In this document: in pieces, positions 24,340-32,686 of the stretch
Layout of the letters: every line of letters begins with the position of its first letter
Position numbering within the stretch: position 1 is the first letter of the stretch
Origin: Mesorhizobium sp. B2-3-12
GTDB taxonomy: Bacteria > Pseudomonadota > Alphaproteobacteria > Rhizobiales > Rhizobiaceae
DNA length: 64,000 bases
Assembly: GCF_006442205.1 (NCBI RefSeq)
Contig: NZ_VFVR01000007.1
Location: 248,001 to 312,000, forward strand
Direction of reading: 5' to 3'
Program-made: the position numbers and the translations under genes
Notes under the pieces: model-generated
The model's database searches: none
What the model saw: the letters and a program-made list of their open reading frames with translations, nothing else
Told to the model about the DNA's origin: nothing

Positions 24340-25089
24340 GTGTACAAATTCTTTGCAGTTCTGGCTGTTGCCGCCCTGTCGGCAAGCACCGCCTCAGCGG
24401 CCGATATGGTGGAACCGATTGCCGGGTCCACCTACGACTGGAGTGGCTTCTATGTTGGCGGCCATGTCGGTTTTGCCAATGGTGACATTACGGCGACGGA
24501 CGTGACGGAGCCCCTCGGCGGCTTTTTCACCGATTCAGTCCCTGCGGGCACCGAGGGTTTTGACTTCAATAAGGGCGGCGTGGCCGGTGGTATTCATGCG
24601 GGCGCGCAATGGCAGTGGGGCCAATTTGTTCTGGGCGGCGAAGCGACATGGACGGCAACGGGCATCCGCAAGACCATCACCAGCCCCTACTTTCCAGACA
24701 GCGATACCGAGACCGCCAAAATATCCAACTACGCGACGGTGGTTGGCCGCCTCGGCTACGCCTTCGATCGTGTGCTGATCTACGCCAAGGCGGGTTATGC
24801 CGGCGGCAAGGTGGATTTCCGGGCACGAGATAACGAAGCTCTTGTGACCTACGAGAAGAATGAGTGGCAGAACGGCTATGCAATCGGCGCCGGCATCGAC
24901 TATGCCCTTTCCAACAACCTATCGCTCGGCGTGGACTATACGCACATAGACCTCGGTCACAAGACGAGCACAGGGAACAATGTGTTCGATGACGGCAGCC
25001 TCGGCGCTAATCCTGAGACCTATCGCACAGAAGCCAAGGTCGATGCCGTGATGGCCAGGCTGACCTACAAGTTCGGAATGGGCCAGTAG
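24340..25089 (+). CDS. Outer-membrane beta-barrel protein, Omp25/Omp31-like
   Basis: 249 residues from a GTG start. The signal peptide FFAVLAVAALSASTASAAD is followed by the conserved YDWSGFYVGGHVGFANGD motif of the rhizobial/Brucella Omp25-Omp31 family. Near the end, LSLGVDYTHIDLGHK and ARLTYKFGMGQ are typical final beta strands, though the last residue is Gln rather than the usual aromatic. An eight-stranded barrel is expected. It converges on the phage-like operon, with a hairpin between the two stop codons. Confidence 0.88.
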   Translation: MYKFFAVLAVAALSASTASAADMVEPIAGSTYDWSGFYVGGHVGFANGDITATDVTEPLGGFFTDSVPAGTEGFDFNKGGVAGGIHAGAQWQWGQFVLGGEATWTATGIRKTITSPYFPDSDTETAKISNYATVVGRLGYAFDRVLIYAKAGYAGGKVDFRARDNEALVTYEKNEWQNGYAIGAGIDYALSNNLSLGVDYTHIDLGHKTSTGNNVFDDGSLGANPETYRTEAKVDAVMARLTYKFGMGQ

Positions 25090-25099
25090 TCTTCAATCC

Positions 25100-25130
25100 G
25101 CGTCAGGAGAGCGATGATCTCTCCTGACGC
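25100..25130. terminator. Perfect 12-bp hairpin between convergent genes
   Basis: GCGTCAGGAGAG pairs with CTCTCCTGACGC across a seven-base loop, between stop codons at 25089 and 25131. There is no T tract on either side, so termination is inferred from position and symmetry. Confidence 0.55.
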
Positions 25131-25808
25131 TTAGGTCGCCGGCACCTTTCTTCGCAATTCGTCAATCTCCCGCTTCATGTCTTGGATCACGTCGCGCGTA
25201 CCGTAGACGGCGCCGAAGTCCTGCCGAAGTTCATCAAGGCGCCGGCTGAATTCAGCGCCTTGCTGATCAATGGCCCTGCTACGCTCCATCCATTCCGAAC
25301 GTGTAACCGTGCCGCCGCGAAGATCGGCGATAGCCGCTTCCATCCTGACGCGGTCTTCCGCTCCACGTTGCGCGCGCCAGTCCATCTCCTGCCTGCTCAC
25401 TGTGCTGGACGCAAGCGCTTGGATCGACTTGTTGGTCTCGCTGGCAAGCGCCTGAATGATCCGCGCCGTCTCGACGTCTGATGCCTTCAGGTCGTTGGTA
25501 CTTTCCCGGATCGGCCAATAGGCCATGCCGCCGAGTATTGCCGCGAACGTAAGCGCAACGCCCAAGGCCTGCCACTGCGGCTTGTTGCGCTCAGCAAGAT
25601 TGGTCGACAGGTTCGCCAATCCGGACCGCATCTCGCTGGCCAGCTTGTCGATGATGTTTTCCATCGATCGGAAAGCTGTGCGGGTTTCGGCCTCGCTGTC
25701 GGTCTGCCGACGGTTGAGGTTCGTGATCCGCTCGCTCAGCGCCGCTATGGAATCGGTCGGCGCGTAGGTTCGCGTCGGCTCGTTGCCGTTGTTCATGTCA
25801 TCCGCCAT
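25131..25808 (-). CDS. Phage-like hypothetical membrane-anchored protein
   Basis: 225 residues. An N-terminal polar helix (DSIAALSERITNLNRRQTDS) is followed by one transmembrane segment (WQALGVALTFAAILGGMAYW) and a long charged coiled-coil C-terminus. It lies directly after the Rz1-like gene, in line with the lysis cassette. It may be the last gene of a prophage-derived operon. No named family recognised. Confidence 0.55.
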   Translation of the reverse strand: MADDMNNGNEPTRTYAPTDSIAALSERITNLNRRQTDSEAETRTAFRSMENIIDKLASEMRSGLANLSTNLAERNKPQWQALGVALTFAAILGGMAYWPIRESTNDLKASDVETARIIQALASETNKSIQALASSTVSRQEMDWRAQRGAEDRVRMEAAIADLRGGTVTRSEWMERSRAIDQQGAEFSRRLDELRQDFGAVYGTRDVIQDMKREIDELRRKVPAT

Positions 25809-25829
25809 CTGCCCCGATGCCCTTACTTG

Positions 25830-26096
25830 CTATTTCAGTTCGGCCCGACGCGCGGCGCTGGCCTTGGTGTGGCGGTCGCACTCGGCGGCCGTGTAGAGGT
25901 TCACCGCGCAGCCTGGCGCCATGGTGCGGTCGATCTTGTTCTGATCCTCGACGGTCTTGCCCTTCGCGCCGGCGAGGCTGCTACCGATCGCCGCCCGGAG
26001 GGCTGGAACACCGTTGACGCCGGAAGTCCCACAACCCGCCAGCAGAAGTGCAGTCATCAAAATTCCGGCTGGCCTCAATGCCTTTGCGGATCGCAT
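25830..26096 (-). CDS. Rz1-like outer-membrane spanin lipoprotein
   Basis: 88 residues from the ATG at 26096. A lipobox LLLAGC after a basic start indicates a short outer-membrane lipoprotein. The gene begins inside the Rz-like gene in a different frame, the hallmark of nested Rz/Rz1 spanin pairs. The mature part (ALRAAIGSSLAGAKGKTVED) is less Pro-rich than classical Rz1 proteins. It would fuse outer and inner membranes during phage lysis. The call rests on lipobox plus arrangement. Confidence 0.6.
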   Translation of the reverse strand: MRSAKALRPAGILMTALLLAGCGTSGVNGVPALRAAIGSSLAGAKGKTVEDQNKIDRTMAPGCAVNLYTAAECDRHTKASAARRAELK

Positions 26097-26274
26097 CGGT
26101 GTTCTCCTTTTCGATCTTGGCGCGGACCTCGTCGGCGCCCTTGTGCTTGATGAACTCGTAAACTTCGAGCGCAGCGCCCGAGGCGAACAGGGCGATTGCC
26201 GCCCAAAGGATTGCGCCGGCCGCCAAGCGGGAAACGCCGAGGCGACCGACAAGCAAGGTGATGATCGCGGTCAT
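25981..26274 (-). CDS. Rz-like inner-membrane spanin
   Basis: 97 residues from the ATG at 26274. An N-terminal transmembrane helix (LAAGAILWAAIALFASGAAL) is followed by a charged helix (KGADEVRAKIEKENTDAIRK) that fits the periplasmic coiled coil of i-spanins, ending with a Cys-containing tail (DDCTSAGGLWDFRRQRC). Its start overlaps the stop of the holin-like frame by 4 bases, and its 3' half contains the start of the Rz1-like gene. Confidence 0.6.
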   Translation of the reverse strand: MTAIITLLVGRLGVSRLAAGAILWAAIALFASGAALEVYEFIKHKGADEVRAKIEKENTDAIRKGIEASRNFDDCTSAGGLWDFRRQRCSSPPGGDR

Positions 26275-26370
26275 TGGCCGAGCCACCAGAAAACGATGAT
26301 GCCCTCGACAACGGCGAGGCCGACTGCGCCAGCAGCGGCGCCCAGTAGGAAGACCAACAAGCGGCTTCAT
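26271..26370 (-). pseudogene. Holin-like one-helix protein, frameshifted
   Basis: ATG at 26370 overlaps the endolysin stop (ATGA). The first five codons read MKPLV; a one-base shift at GTTGGTC then gives VFLLGAAAGAVGLAVVEGII, then VFWWLGQ and a stop overlapping the Rz start. Without the extra base this is a neat 32-residue membrane protein in the expected place of a holin. An alternative TTG start at 26360 would allow a shorter product. Confidence 0.45.
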
Positions 26371-27217
26371 GCCGGCACCTCACCACCCAGCGCAGCGGAA
26401 AGGTGCTTGGCCTTCGGTTGACGTAGGCGCGATAGGCCAAGCCGCCGATCACCAGCAGTGCGCTGGCGATGGCGAGGATAACAACGACCTTGCCGATGAG
26501 TTCACTCGAATAGGACAGCGGCGAAATCTGGTTCTGCAGCTCGTTGAGCGTGCCTGCCACGGTGCCGGTGCCGATACCAGCTCCGGTCGCGGCATCAGCC
26601 GGCGCGGTCGATGGTGCCACCTCTGCGTCCTCAACCATCGCCTTCGCCTGGCCGCCGTCGACGAAGTTTGCCGCTTGCGGCACTTGCCCGGTGGCCCGAG
26701 CCTGACCAATCGAGCGGACCTCAGCAGCGCGGGCAGTCCAGCCTTTGCCGAATGTCGAGAACGTACCGAGGTGGCGCAGGAAGTTCATGCGCGCATCGCA
26801 GATGCGATCGATCAGTGCATCGTTGTTCGTGTTCGCCTTCAGAGCCGCCAGCGTGCCGACGCCCATGAAGGTCGATCGGTCCCTTGTAGGCCGGACGCAG
26901 GGCCTGCTGAAGCCACATGATGGAACGGCCGGGACCGGAATTCACCGCGCCGTCAAAGACGACATAGTCGACGCCGGCCGGCAGCAGATCGCCCTTCACG
27001 GCGTCCCAGTATTGCCGATCATAGATCTCATTCAGTTCGGCAGTCTGGATGCCTTTGACCGAGCGCGTGGATAGGCCCTTGCTCTTGCGGTAGCCGTCAT
27101 AAACGCGCTGGGTCACACCCTTCATCGTTGCACCGCCAGGGTCGGCGGGATGGTTCGAATAACCACCTTCATGCGCAAGCACGCGGCAAGCGATTCCTTC
27201 TCACGGGAAACAGCCAT
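26367..27217 (-). pseudogene. Phage endolysin, glycoside hydrolase 108 family with C-terminal membrane helix, broken by frameshifts
   Basis: The pieces in order are MAVSREKESLAA (start 27217); then RVLAHEGGYSNHPADPGGAT, the catalytic GH108 motif with Glu, through VFDGAVNSGPGRS; then MGVGTLAALKA through FSTFGKGWTARAAE (peptidoglycan-binding part); then a membrane helix VVVILAIASALLVIGGLAY; then AKHLSAALGGEVPA and a stop at 26367. Frame changes occur near 27190, 26866 and 26412. Each piece is intact in itself. GH108 enzymes cleave peptidoglycan glycan chains. Not functional if the sequence is correct. Confidence 0.75.
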
Positions 27218-27317
27218 GGGAAATCCTTCCGCCCTTTCGGGCAGGTTGAAGTTGATCAAATGTGCGAGGGGTTAGAGGCTCGGGGCGGGTCCGGGCCCGA
27301 GCAAGGCGCGTTCGAGG

Positions 27318-27509
27318 TTAGGCGGTCGCCAGGATGTCGGCCGGGTCGAGGCCAAGGGCCTGCACCAGGGCCACGGCATCTGGATCGTCACAATAGACGG
27401 CTGGATGATCCGGCGCGAACCACCGGGCGAAGTAGACCGGATTTGCCGTCAAGCCGACCCTTGCGTCGCCCTGGCCACCTTTCGTGTCGAACTTCCAGAT
27501 GTTGACTCG
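27318..27509 (-). pseudogene. 5'-truncated small gene upstream of the endolysin
   Basis: An open frame begins after a TAA at 27512 and has no start codon. It encodes NIWKFDTKGGQGDARVGLTA, then VYFARWFAPDHPAVYCDDPD and ends DPADILATA. It looks coding and lies just before the endolysin on the same strand, so it is probably the 3' end of a phage structural or assembly gene whose 5' part is gone. Confidence 0.45.
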
Positions 27510-27654
27510 TTAAAATTATGTGGGCTATTTCATAGTGCTTAAGAGTGGGTGTAACCAAAATGGTAACATTCATATTGCGTTCAGCTTTGGAACCTATTAT
27601 GTGTCTCCAACGTAGATACAGCTAGTATGAGTATGAGCTGTTGGAGACTGTCCG

Positions 27655-27897
27655 ATGATCGCCGCTGTCGCAAAATGGGGTAACAGCCTAGCGCTGCGTA
27701 TTCCAAGCGCATTCGCGCGTGAAATTTCGGTGCGTGAAGGCGCTTCTGTAGACATATCTGTGACAAACGGGGCGCTTTTAGTGCGTCCTGTTGATGATAC
27801 CCCCGTCTATGACCTAGAAGCTCTTCTGTGTGGAATCACGGAAGAAAATCGTCATGGCGAGGTGGCCACAGGTCAGTCGGTCGGTAACGAGTATTAA
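27655..27897 (+). CDS. mazE: MazE/AbrB-type antitoxin
   Basis: 80 residues. The N-terminal swapped-hairpin AbrB/MazE motif is clear: AVAKWGNSLALRIPSAFARE, then GASVDISVTNGALLVRP. The C-terminal 25 residues are the toxin-binding tail. MazE neutralises MazF and autoregulates the operon by binding its promoter. The toxin frame begins inside its 3' end. Confidence 0.88.
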   Translation: MIAAVAKWGNSLALRIPSAFAREISVREGASVDISVTNGALLVRPVDDTPVYDLEALLCGITEENRHGEVATGQSVGNEY

Positions 27898-28231
27898 TCC
27901 TCCTTACTGCCCCGACCAATTTGACGTCATCCATATTCAGCTAAATCCGCAAGCTGGACGCGAGCTTGCGGATAAGCACTATGCTTTTGTGCTCTCTCCT
28001 AGAAAGTACAATGAACTCGCGCGCCTATGCGTCCTCTGTCCAATCACTTCTAAAGCCAAGGGGTATCCATTCGAGGTCGCAATACCAAACGGCGGCAAAA
28101 TGGATGGCGTGGTCTTGGCGGACCAGATTAAGAGCCTAGATTGGTCAGCGCGATCATCGGAATTCACCGAGCACCGCCCGGATATCGCTCCGCATGTCCT
28201 CGCCAAGATCAGGGCATTATTGGGGCTTTAG
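27854..28231 (+). CDS. mazF: MazF/PemK-type endoribonuclease toxin
   Basis: 125 residues from the ATG at 27854, overlapping mazE by 44 bases; a start closer to PPYCPDQFDV is possible. FDVIHIQLNPQAGRELADKH, AFVLSPRKYNE and LCVLCPITSKAKGYPFEV are PemK/MazF signatures. The usual catalytic Arg after GHEQxGxR is replaced by Lys-His (ADKHYA), so activity may be reduced or altered. MazF toxins cleave mRNA at short motifs. Confidence 0.85.
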   Translation: MARWPQVSRSVTSINPPYCPDQFDVIHIQLNPQAGRELADKHYAFVLSPRKYNELARLCVLCPITSKAKGYPFEVAIPNGGKMDGVVLADQIKSLDWSARSSEFTEHRPDIAPHVLAKIRALLGL

Positions 28232-28281
28232 GCCTTCGTCTCCTGTCTTGCGCTTCCGACGCACCATTTCCCTTCATCTGC

Positions 28282-28410
28282 TCATTGGTCAACTTGGGCG
28301 CATGTGCGATCTATCGCCTTTTCGAAGGCGGTTTCCGATTGATCGGTTTTCAGTTCAAGCGCGGCTTCGCGGAATTTCTCGATCTGTGGCTTGTCCGCTG
28401 GTTTAGGCAT
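28282..28410 (-). CDS. Small helical protein downstream of the IS1595 remnant
   Basis: 42 residues starting at the ATG at 28410, which overlaps the end of the transposase frame. KPADKPQIEKFREAALELKT, then DQSETAFEKAIDR, resembles short helical proteins that often accompany rhizobial IS1595-type transposases. The function is unknown. Confidence 0.5.
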   Translation of the reverse strand: MPKPADKPQIEKFREAALELKTDQSETAFEKAIDRTCAQVDQ

Positions 28411-29024
28411 AGGAATATAGACTGGCGCGGACGGTAGGCATGACGGTGCCAATGCGGGCGGTATCGACATGGAAGGAACGGGCGCGGCCACCGCGCTCGA
28501 CAAGCGTAACGACAGTGTTGTTGTGAGCGGCGCCGCCCGGCTTAACCGGGATGCCGGTAGGCGCCCAATGTACGTCTCGTCAACTTCCACGGTCTTGCCG
28601 TTGCCGCCCATGGGGGCAAGCTCGCCAGACGCCATTGCAAGGCGAATGCGGTGGCACAGGAACCAAGCCGCCTCATAGGTGCATTCGATTATGCGGTGCA
28701 TCTGGTGGGCGCTGATGCGCTTCTTTAAGGCGCACATGAGGTGGATAGCCTGTAGCCACTTGGTCAGCGGCAGATGGCTTTCCTCGAAGATCGAACCCAT
28801 GCGGACGGTGAACTGCGAGCGGCAGGCGCTGCACTTGTACAGGCCGTGACGCTCGACGCCGTGGGGGTTCTTTTTGGATGGCTTGGTGCGAACGCCCTTC
28901 AGGGAATAGTGGCGATCGACGCTACCGCACTTGGGGCAAACCGGGCCGTTCGGCCACAGTTGGATTCCACATGCTCGAAAGCCTTGGCTTCGTCGTGGAA
29001 CTCGGGGCGGGCCAGAACGGACAT
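28403..29024 (-). pseudogene. IS1595-family transposase, frameshifted and truncated
   Basis: From the ATG at 29024: MSVLARPEFHDEAKAFEHVE, then a shift near 28965 to LWPNGPVCPKCGSVDRHYSL (zinc ribbon), YKCSACRSQFTVRMG, TVEVDETYIGR (catalytic DDE-type Asp region). A second shift near 28540 leads to KPGGAAHNNTVVTLVERGGR, and the frame ends early at RASLYSYA, before the remaining catalytic region. Terminal inverted repeats were not identified. Dead IS copy. Confidence 0.8.
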
Positions 29025-29161
29025 GGAAATCTCCTAGGCCCTTACCGCGCGTAATCAGATCGGGTTTGTCAACCAGATAATCGCCCTGCGGTAGTGAGGT
29101 CGTTCTGGCCCGGCACCGAAAGCGCGGCATGCCGCCCCAGGCCTCTCTATGGCCGACCTTG

Positions 29162-30727
29162 TCAAGACAGGTCCCGCCCCGGAAGGGATGAACCGACCGT
29201 GCCTGGCTTGCTTAATGGTTGGATCGGGTTGGCGGCAAAGATGCGACCGTTGCCGCTTGGTTCGGCGATCTCATGTTCGGGCCAGAACCGGGCCTTGCGA
29301 TAGGTCAGCGCACCTTTGGTGTAATATCCGACGCCTGGCGTGCGAACCATCAGCGGCGTGGCCTGGGCGCCGAAGTTCAGCTTGAAATGATATCCCGATT
29401 TGACCACGAAGAAATCGCATGTGCCAAGGCCAATCCCTTGGCTCGTGAACACGGCCGGGTCATGGCTGAACGCTGCCTTGCTCGTGAGCACGATCAGCAG
29501 CCGGCCATCGATCTCGATCACCGCTGTTGGTCCCATGTTGGATTGTTCGCCGCCCTGAAAGGGGCCAGCCAAGGTGAACGCGCCGTCGCTGAGATGAACG
29601 ACCTTGCCGGAAATCGCGAACGGTTCAAAACCCGGTGTGATCCGCCCGCCGACCGCACATGAAATCCTGCCGCCCAGCCCTGCCGCGAAGGCGGCATCGA
29701 CGCTATGGGGATCCGTGATCGGAATGGCGCCACGCAGGCCACCCTCACGGGCAAGTGCCGCCGCCAGGATGGCCGTGCTATCGCCCGGCGCACCGGCGAG
29801 CACGCGGTCGCCCATGTCGGCGAGGACGAAAGGTCGGCGATGCGGTTCGAGGGCAACCGTGTCGAGCGCTTCATCAATCGACATCAGGTCGTCACTGAAA
29901 CGGTCCCGCTTTTCCCAGAAGGCTCGGGCCAGCGTGTCGGCCACCTGCTGGCCTTGCTTGGCGGCATCGTTGGTCAGCACCACAGCGGCCTGTCCGATGT
30001 CCTTGTCGTCGGCATAGCGGAACACATTGAACAACGAGACGTCCCAGATCGCAGCATTTTCCTGCTCGGCGCTGCGCGCCTGATCGTGAATCTCGCGCAG
30101 TGGCCCCGCCGCGGTTTCGGCCGCACCGGGCAGGATCATCGCAACCTTGGCCATTGCCGTCACCGGCCGCAGGGAGCCGTCAAGCATCGCCAGCAGACAG
30201 GCCGCGACTTTGTGGCCGCATTCGACCACGTCGGAATGCGGGTTTTCCTTGCAGGCGATACAGATGTCGACGGCGGTTAGCATGGCGTCGGTCATATGGG
30301 CGTGGAGATCGAGCCCGATACCGATCGGCACCGTCTCGCCCACCGCTTCTCGCAGCGCGGCAAGCAGATCGCCCTCGGCGTCCTCAATCAGGGTGGTTCC
30401 CATGGCGCCATGCAGCTCAAGCGCGATGGCGTCAGGTTTGTGCTCGATGGCATCGTTGACCAGACGCTCCTTCACGGCGGTGAAGAAGGCATGATCGACA
30501 AGCCCGCTCGGCGGTGCGACCACCGAAATACTGGGAAGGACCCGTGCCCCACCCTTGGCGAGCTGCTGGATGATGCCGGCCAGCGTCGAGCCCGATGAGC
30601 TGGCTGCCGCCAGCAGCGCCTGGCCTTCCAGGATTTGAAAGTCGGCAGCAAGCGTCGGCTGCGGATTGAAGCCGTTCGACTCATGCCAGAACCGTCCGAC
30701 CAGCACGCGCGGTGAGGAATTGTCCAT
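29162..30727 (-). CDS. M81-family metallohydrolase, MlrC-like
   Basis: 521 residues from the ATG at 30727, with SD GGAG in the leader. VLVGRFWHESNGFNPQPT is the N-terminal MlrC motif (metal-binding H-E). Further motifs are LELHGAMGT, GIGLDLHAHMTD and CKENPHSDVVECG. MlrC-like proteins are zinc enzymes of the M81 family, first known from microcystin degradation and widely linked with transporters. It is the last gene of the ABC importer operon (26 bases after the binding protein), so it probably hydrolyses the imported compound, perhaps at an amide bond. The substrate is unknown. Confidence 0.87.
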   Translation of the reverse strand: MDNSSPRVLVGRFWHESNGFNPQPTLAADFQILEGQALLAAASSSGSTLAGIIQQLAKGGARVLPSISVVAPPSGLVDHAFFTAVKERLVNDAIEHKPDAIALELHGAMGTTLIEDAEGDLLAALREAVGETVPIGIGLDLHAHMTDAMLTAVDICIACKENPHSDVVECGHKVAACLLAMLDGSLRPVTAMAKVAMILPGAAETAAGPLREIHDQARSAEQENAAIWDVSLFNVFRYADDKDIGQAAVVLTNDAAKQGQQVADTLARAFWEKRDRFSDDLMSIDEALDTVALEPHRRPFVLADMGDRVLAGAPGDSTAILAAALAREGGLRGAIPITDPHSVDAAFAAGLGGRISCAVGGRITPGFEPFAISGKVVHLSDGAFTLAGPFQGGEQSNMGPTAVIEIDGRLLIVLTSKAAFSHDPAVFTSQGIGLGTCDFFVVKSGYHFKLNFGAQATPLMVRTPGVGYYTKGALTYRKARFWPEHEIAEPSGNGRIFAANPIQPLSKPGTVGSSLPGRDLS

Positions 30728-30753
30728 GATAGTCTGTTCTCCATGCGTGCTTG

Positions 30754-31800
30754 TCATTGGACCCACGCGTTCCAGCGCTCGAGCAAAAGGGCGGCATTGT
30801 CGTTGATCCACTTGGCATCGGGTACGACAGCATTGCTGTCCGCCCCACCCGGCATGTCGGCGCGCGCTTGCGATGACATCAGTTTTACCGCTTCGCTGCT
30901 CGGCGGCTTGCACGACAACGCTTCACAGACCTTGGCCTGCGCCGCCGGCGTGCTCAGCCAATAGTCCGCAAGCTTCAGCGCATTTTCGCGATGGGGCGCA
31001 TTCTTGATCAGTGCAATGCGGTCGCCGACGAGGAACGACGCGGCATGCGACCAGGCGATCGGCAACCCTTCCGCTTTGAGGGCCCTGGCGCGGGTCAACC
31101 AGATCTGGCCGATGACATATTCGCGATTGCGAAAGCCTTGCATGCTTTGATCCCCGGTCTTCCACCAGAGCGAGACAGCCGGCCGGATGGTATCGAGCTT
31201 GGCCAGGGCACGATCAATGTCGAGCGGAAACAGCTTGTCGGGGCTGACCCCGTCGGCCAGCAAGGCCGCAGCCATCACGCGCCAGGGGTCGTTGAAGTCA
31301 GGGAACGATCGCCCGCCGGGGAATTTCCGCAGATCCCACATGTCGGCCCAGGTCCGGGGAGCCGCTCCTCCGAAGGCATCCGACCGGTAGGCAAGCAGGG
31401 TCGAATTCGACACCAGCCGAACCCCGGCGGCGGTGCAGTCGTCGGGCGCGAGGTCCGTGCGCGTGGCGAACCGCTTGCAGAAGTCCGACAGGTTTTCAGC
31501 CGCCTGCATGTGTTGTGCCGAAGCCGTCTGGATTTCGCCCTGCAGATAGAGATCCCAGCTGACATTTCCGGTCTTGACCATGGCCGCCGCCTTGGCCCGC
31601 ATCTCGGCGTTGGTCGCCGCCACGGTGACAACTTCGATGCCGGTCTTGGCGGTGAAAGGGTCGAACCAGGCCTCACGCAGCGCTTTTTCATAGGCGCCAC
31701 CGGTCGTCGCCACGATAACCTGTTCGGCGGCGGCCGCGGCATTGATTTGCAAGGCCGCGCACGCTGTCACGACCAAAGCCGATCGGATAGATCTGAGCAT
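30754..31800 (-). CDS. ABC transporter periplasmic binding protein, PotD/SBP_bac_8-like
   Basis: 348 residues with a signal peptide (SALVVTACAALQINAAAAAE). VIVATTGGAYEKALREAWFD is the typical start of spermidine/putrescine-type binding proteins, and the TKTGIEVV segment follows. The family binds polyamines, opines or related amino compounds. It lies 32 bases after the second permease gene and 26 bases before the M81 gene, so it shares their operon. The ligand is not deducible. Confidence 0.85.
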   Translation of the reverse strand: MLRSIRSALVVTACAALQINAAAAAEQVIVATTGGAYEKALREAWFDPFTAKTGIEVVTVAATNAEMRAKAAAMVKTGNVSWDLYLQGEIQTASAQHMQAAENLSDFCKRFATRTDLAPDDCTAAGVRLVSNSTLLAYRSDAFGGAAPRTWADMWDLRKFPGGRSFPDFNDPWRVMAAALLADGVSPDKLFPLDIDRALAKLDTIRPAVSLWWKTGDQSMQGFRNREYVIGQIWLTRARALKAEGLPIAWSHAASFLVGDRIALIKNAPHRENALKLADYWLSTPAAQAKVCEALSCKPPSSEAVKLMSSQARADMPGGADSNAVVPDAKWINDNAALLLERWNAWVQ

Positions 31801-31831
31801 TGAACATTCTCCCTATTGCGTTCGGTTCGAT

Positions 31832-32686
31832 TTACGGGTGCTGACGCGCGCTTCGAATAAGCGCCATCAGGAGCAGCGACACCCCGGCCAGGATGGTCGA
31901 GACCGCGGCGATCACCGGCGTGAGATTGAAATCGATGTCCTCGAACATCTTGCGACTGATGGTCTTTCCCCCTGTATCGGAGATGAAGAAGGCTACCGTT
32001 GCTTCGTCAAAGGAGGACAGGAAGGCAAACACCGCGGCGACCGCGATCGAAGGCGCGATGTTTGGCAGCACGACCAGCACAAAGGAACGCGTCCGGCTGG
32101 CCCCGCAGCTCAGCGCTGCAAGCTCCAGCGTGAAATCAAACCGTTGCAGCGCCGCAGTCACCGTTATCAGCACATAGGGGACCGCCAGCACGGTGTGGGC
32201 GATGAGAAATCCGACAAAATTCCCGGTCAGCTGCAACGGCGCGAAGATGAGATAGAGCGCCACGCCGAAGACGATGTGCGGGACCACCATCGGACCCAGC
32301 GACAGTGCCTGCAGGGCCTGTTTTCCCGGCAGGTCGCCACGTACCAGGACCAGGGACGCCAGCGTGCCGACCACCGTCGCGGACAGGCTTGTTGCAAGCG
32401 CGATTTTCAGGCTGAACCAGGTCGCCGCCATCCAGTCGGGATCGAGCAGATACTGACGGTACCAATGAAAAGTGAGCTCGCGTGGCGGGAACTCGATATA
32501 GTCGGCCCGGCCAAGTGAGATCGGCAGGATGATGAGGGTCGGCAAGACGAGGTAAAACAAGATCACCGCCAGCACGGCGCCCTTGAGCAAGACAGCCAGC
32601 GTCGCCCCGTAAGGCCGATCGATTGCGGTGGCAGGACGCTTGACGCGTGCAGCACCAGGGTTGGCGATATCGGTCTCAATCGACAC
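31832..32686 (-). CDS. ABC transporter permease, PotC-like
   Basis: 284 residues from the GTG at 32686, chosen because it overlaps the preceding permease stop by 11 bases; a longer frame exists. Six transmembrane segments. The EAA-loop region reads LAALSCGASRTRSFVLVVLP, which contacts the ATPase. MVVPHIVFGVALYLIF is a typical permease helix. It pairs with the permease encoded at 32676-33599 to form the inner-membrane channel. Confidence 0.85.
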   Translation of the reverse strand: MSIETDIANPGAARVKRPATAIDRPYGATLAVLLKGAVLAVILFYLVLPTLIILPISLGRADYIEFPPRELTFHWYRQYLLDPDWMAATWFSLKIALATSLSATVVGTLASLVLVRGDLPGKQALQALSLGPMVVPHIVFGVALYLIFAPLQLTGNFVGFLIAHTVLAVPYVLITVTAALQRFDFTLELAALSCGASRTRSFVLVVLPNIAPSIAVAAVFAFLSSFDEATVAFFISDTGGKTISRKMFEDIDFNLTPVIAAVSTILAGVSLLLMALIRSARQHP

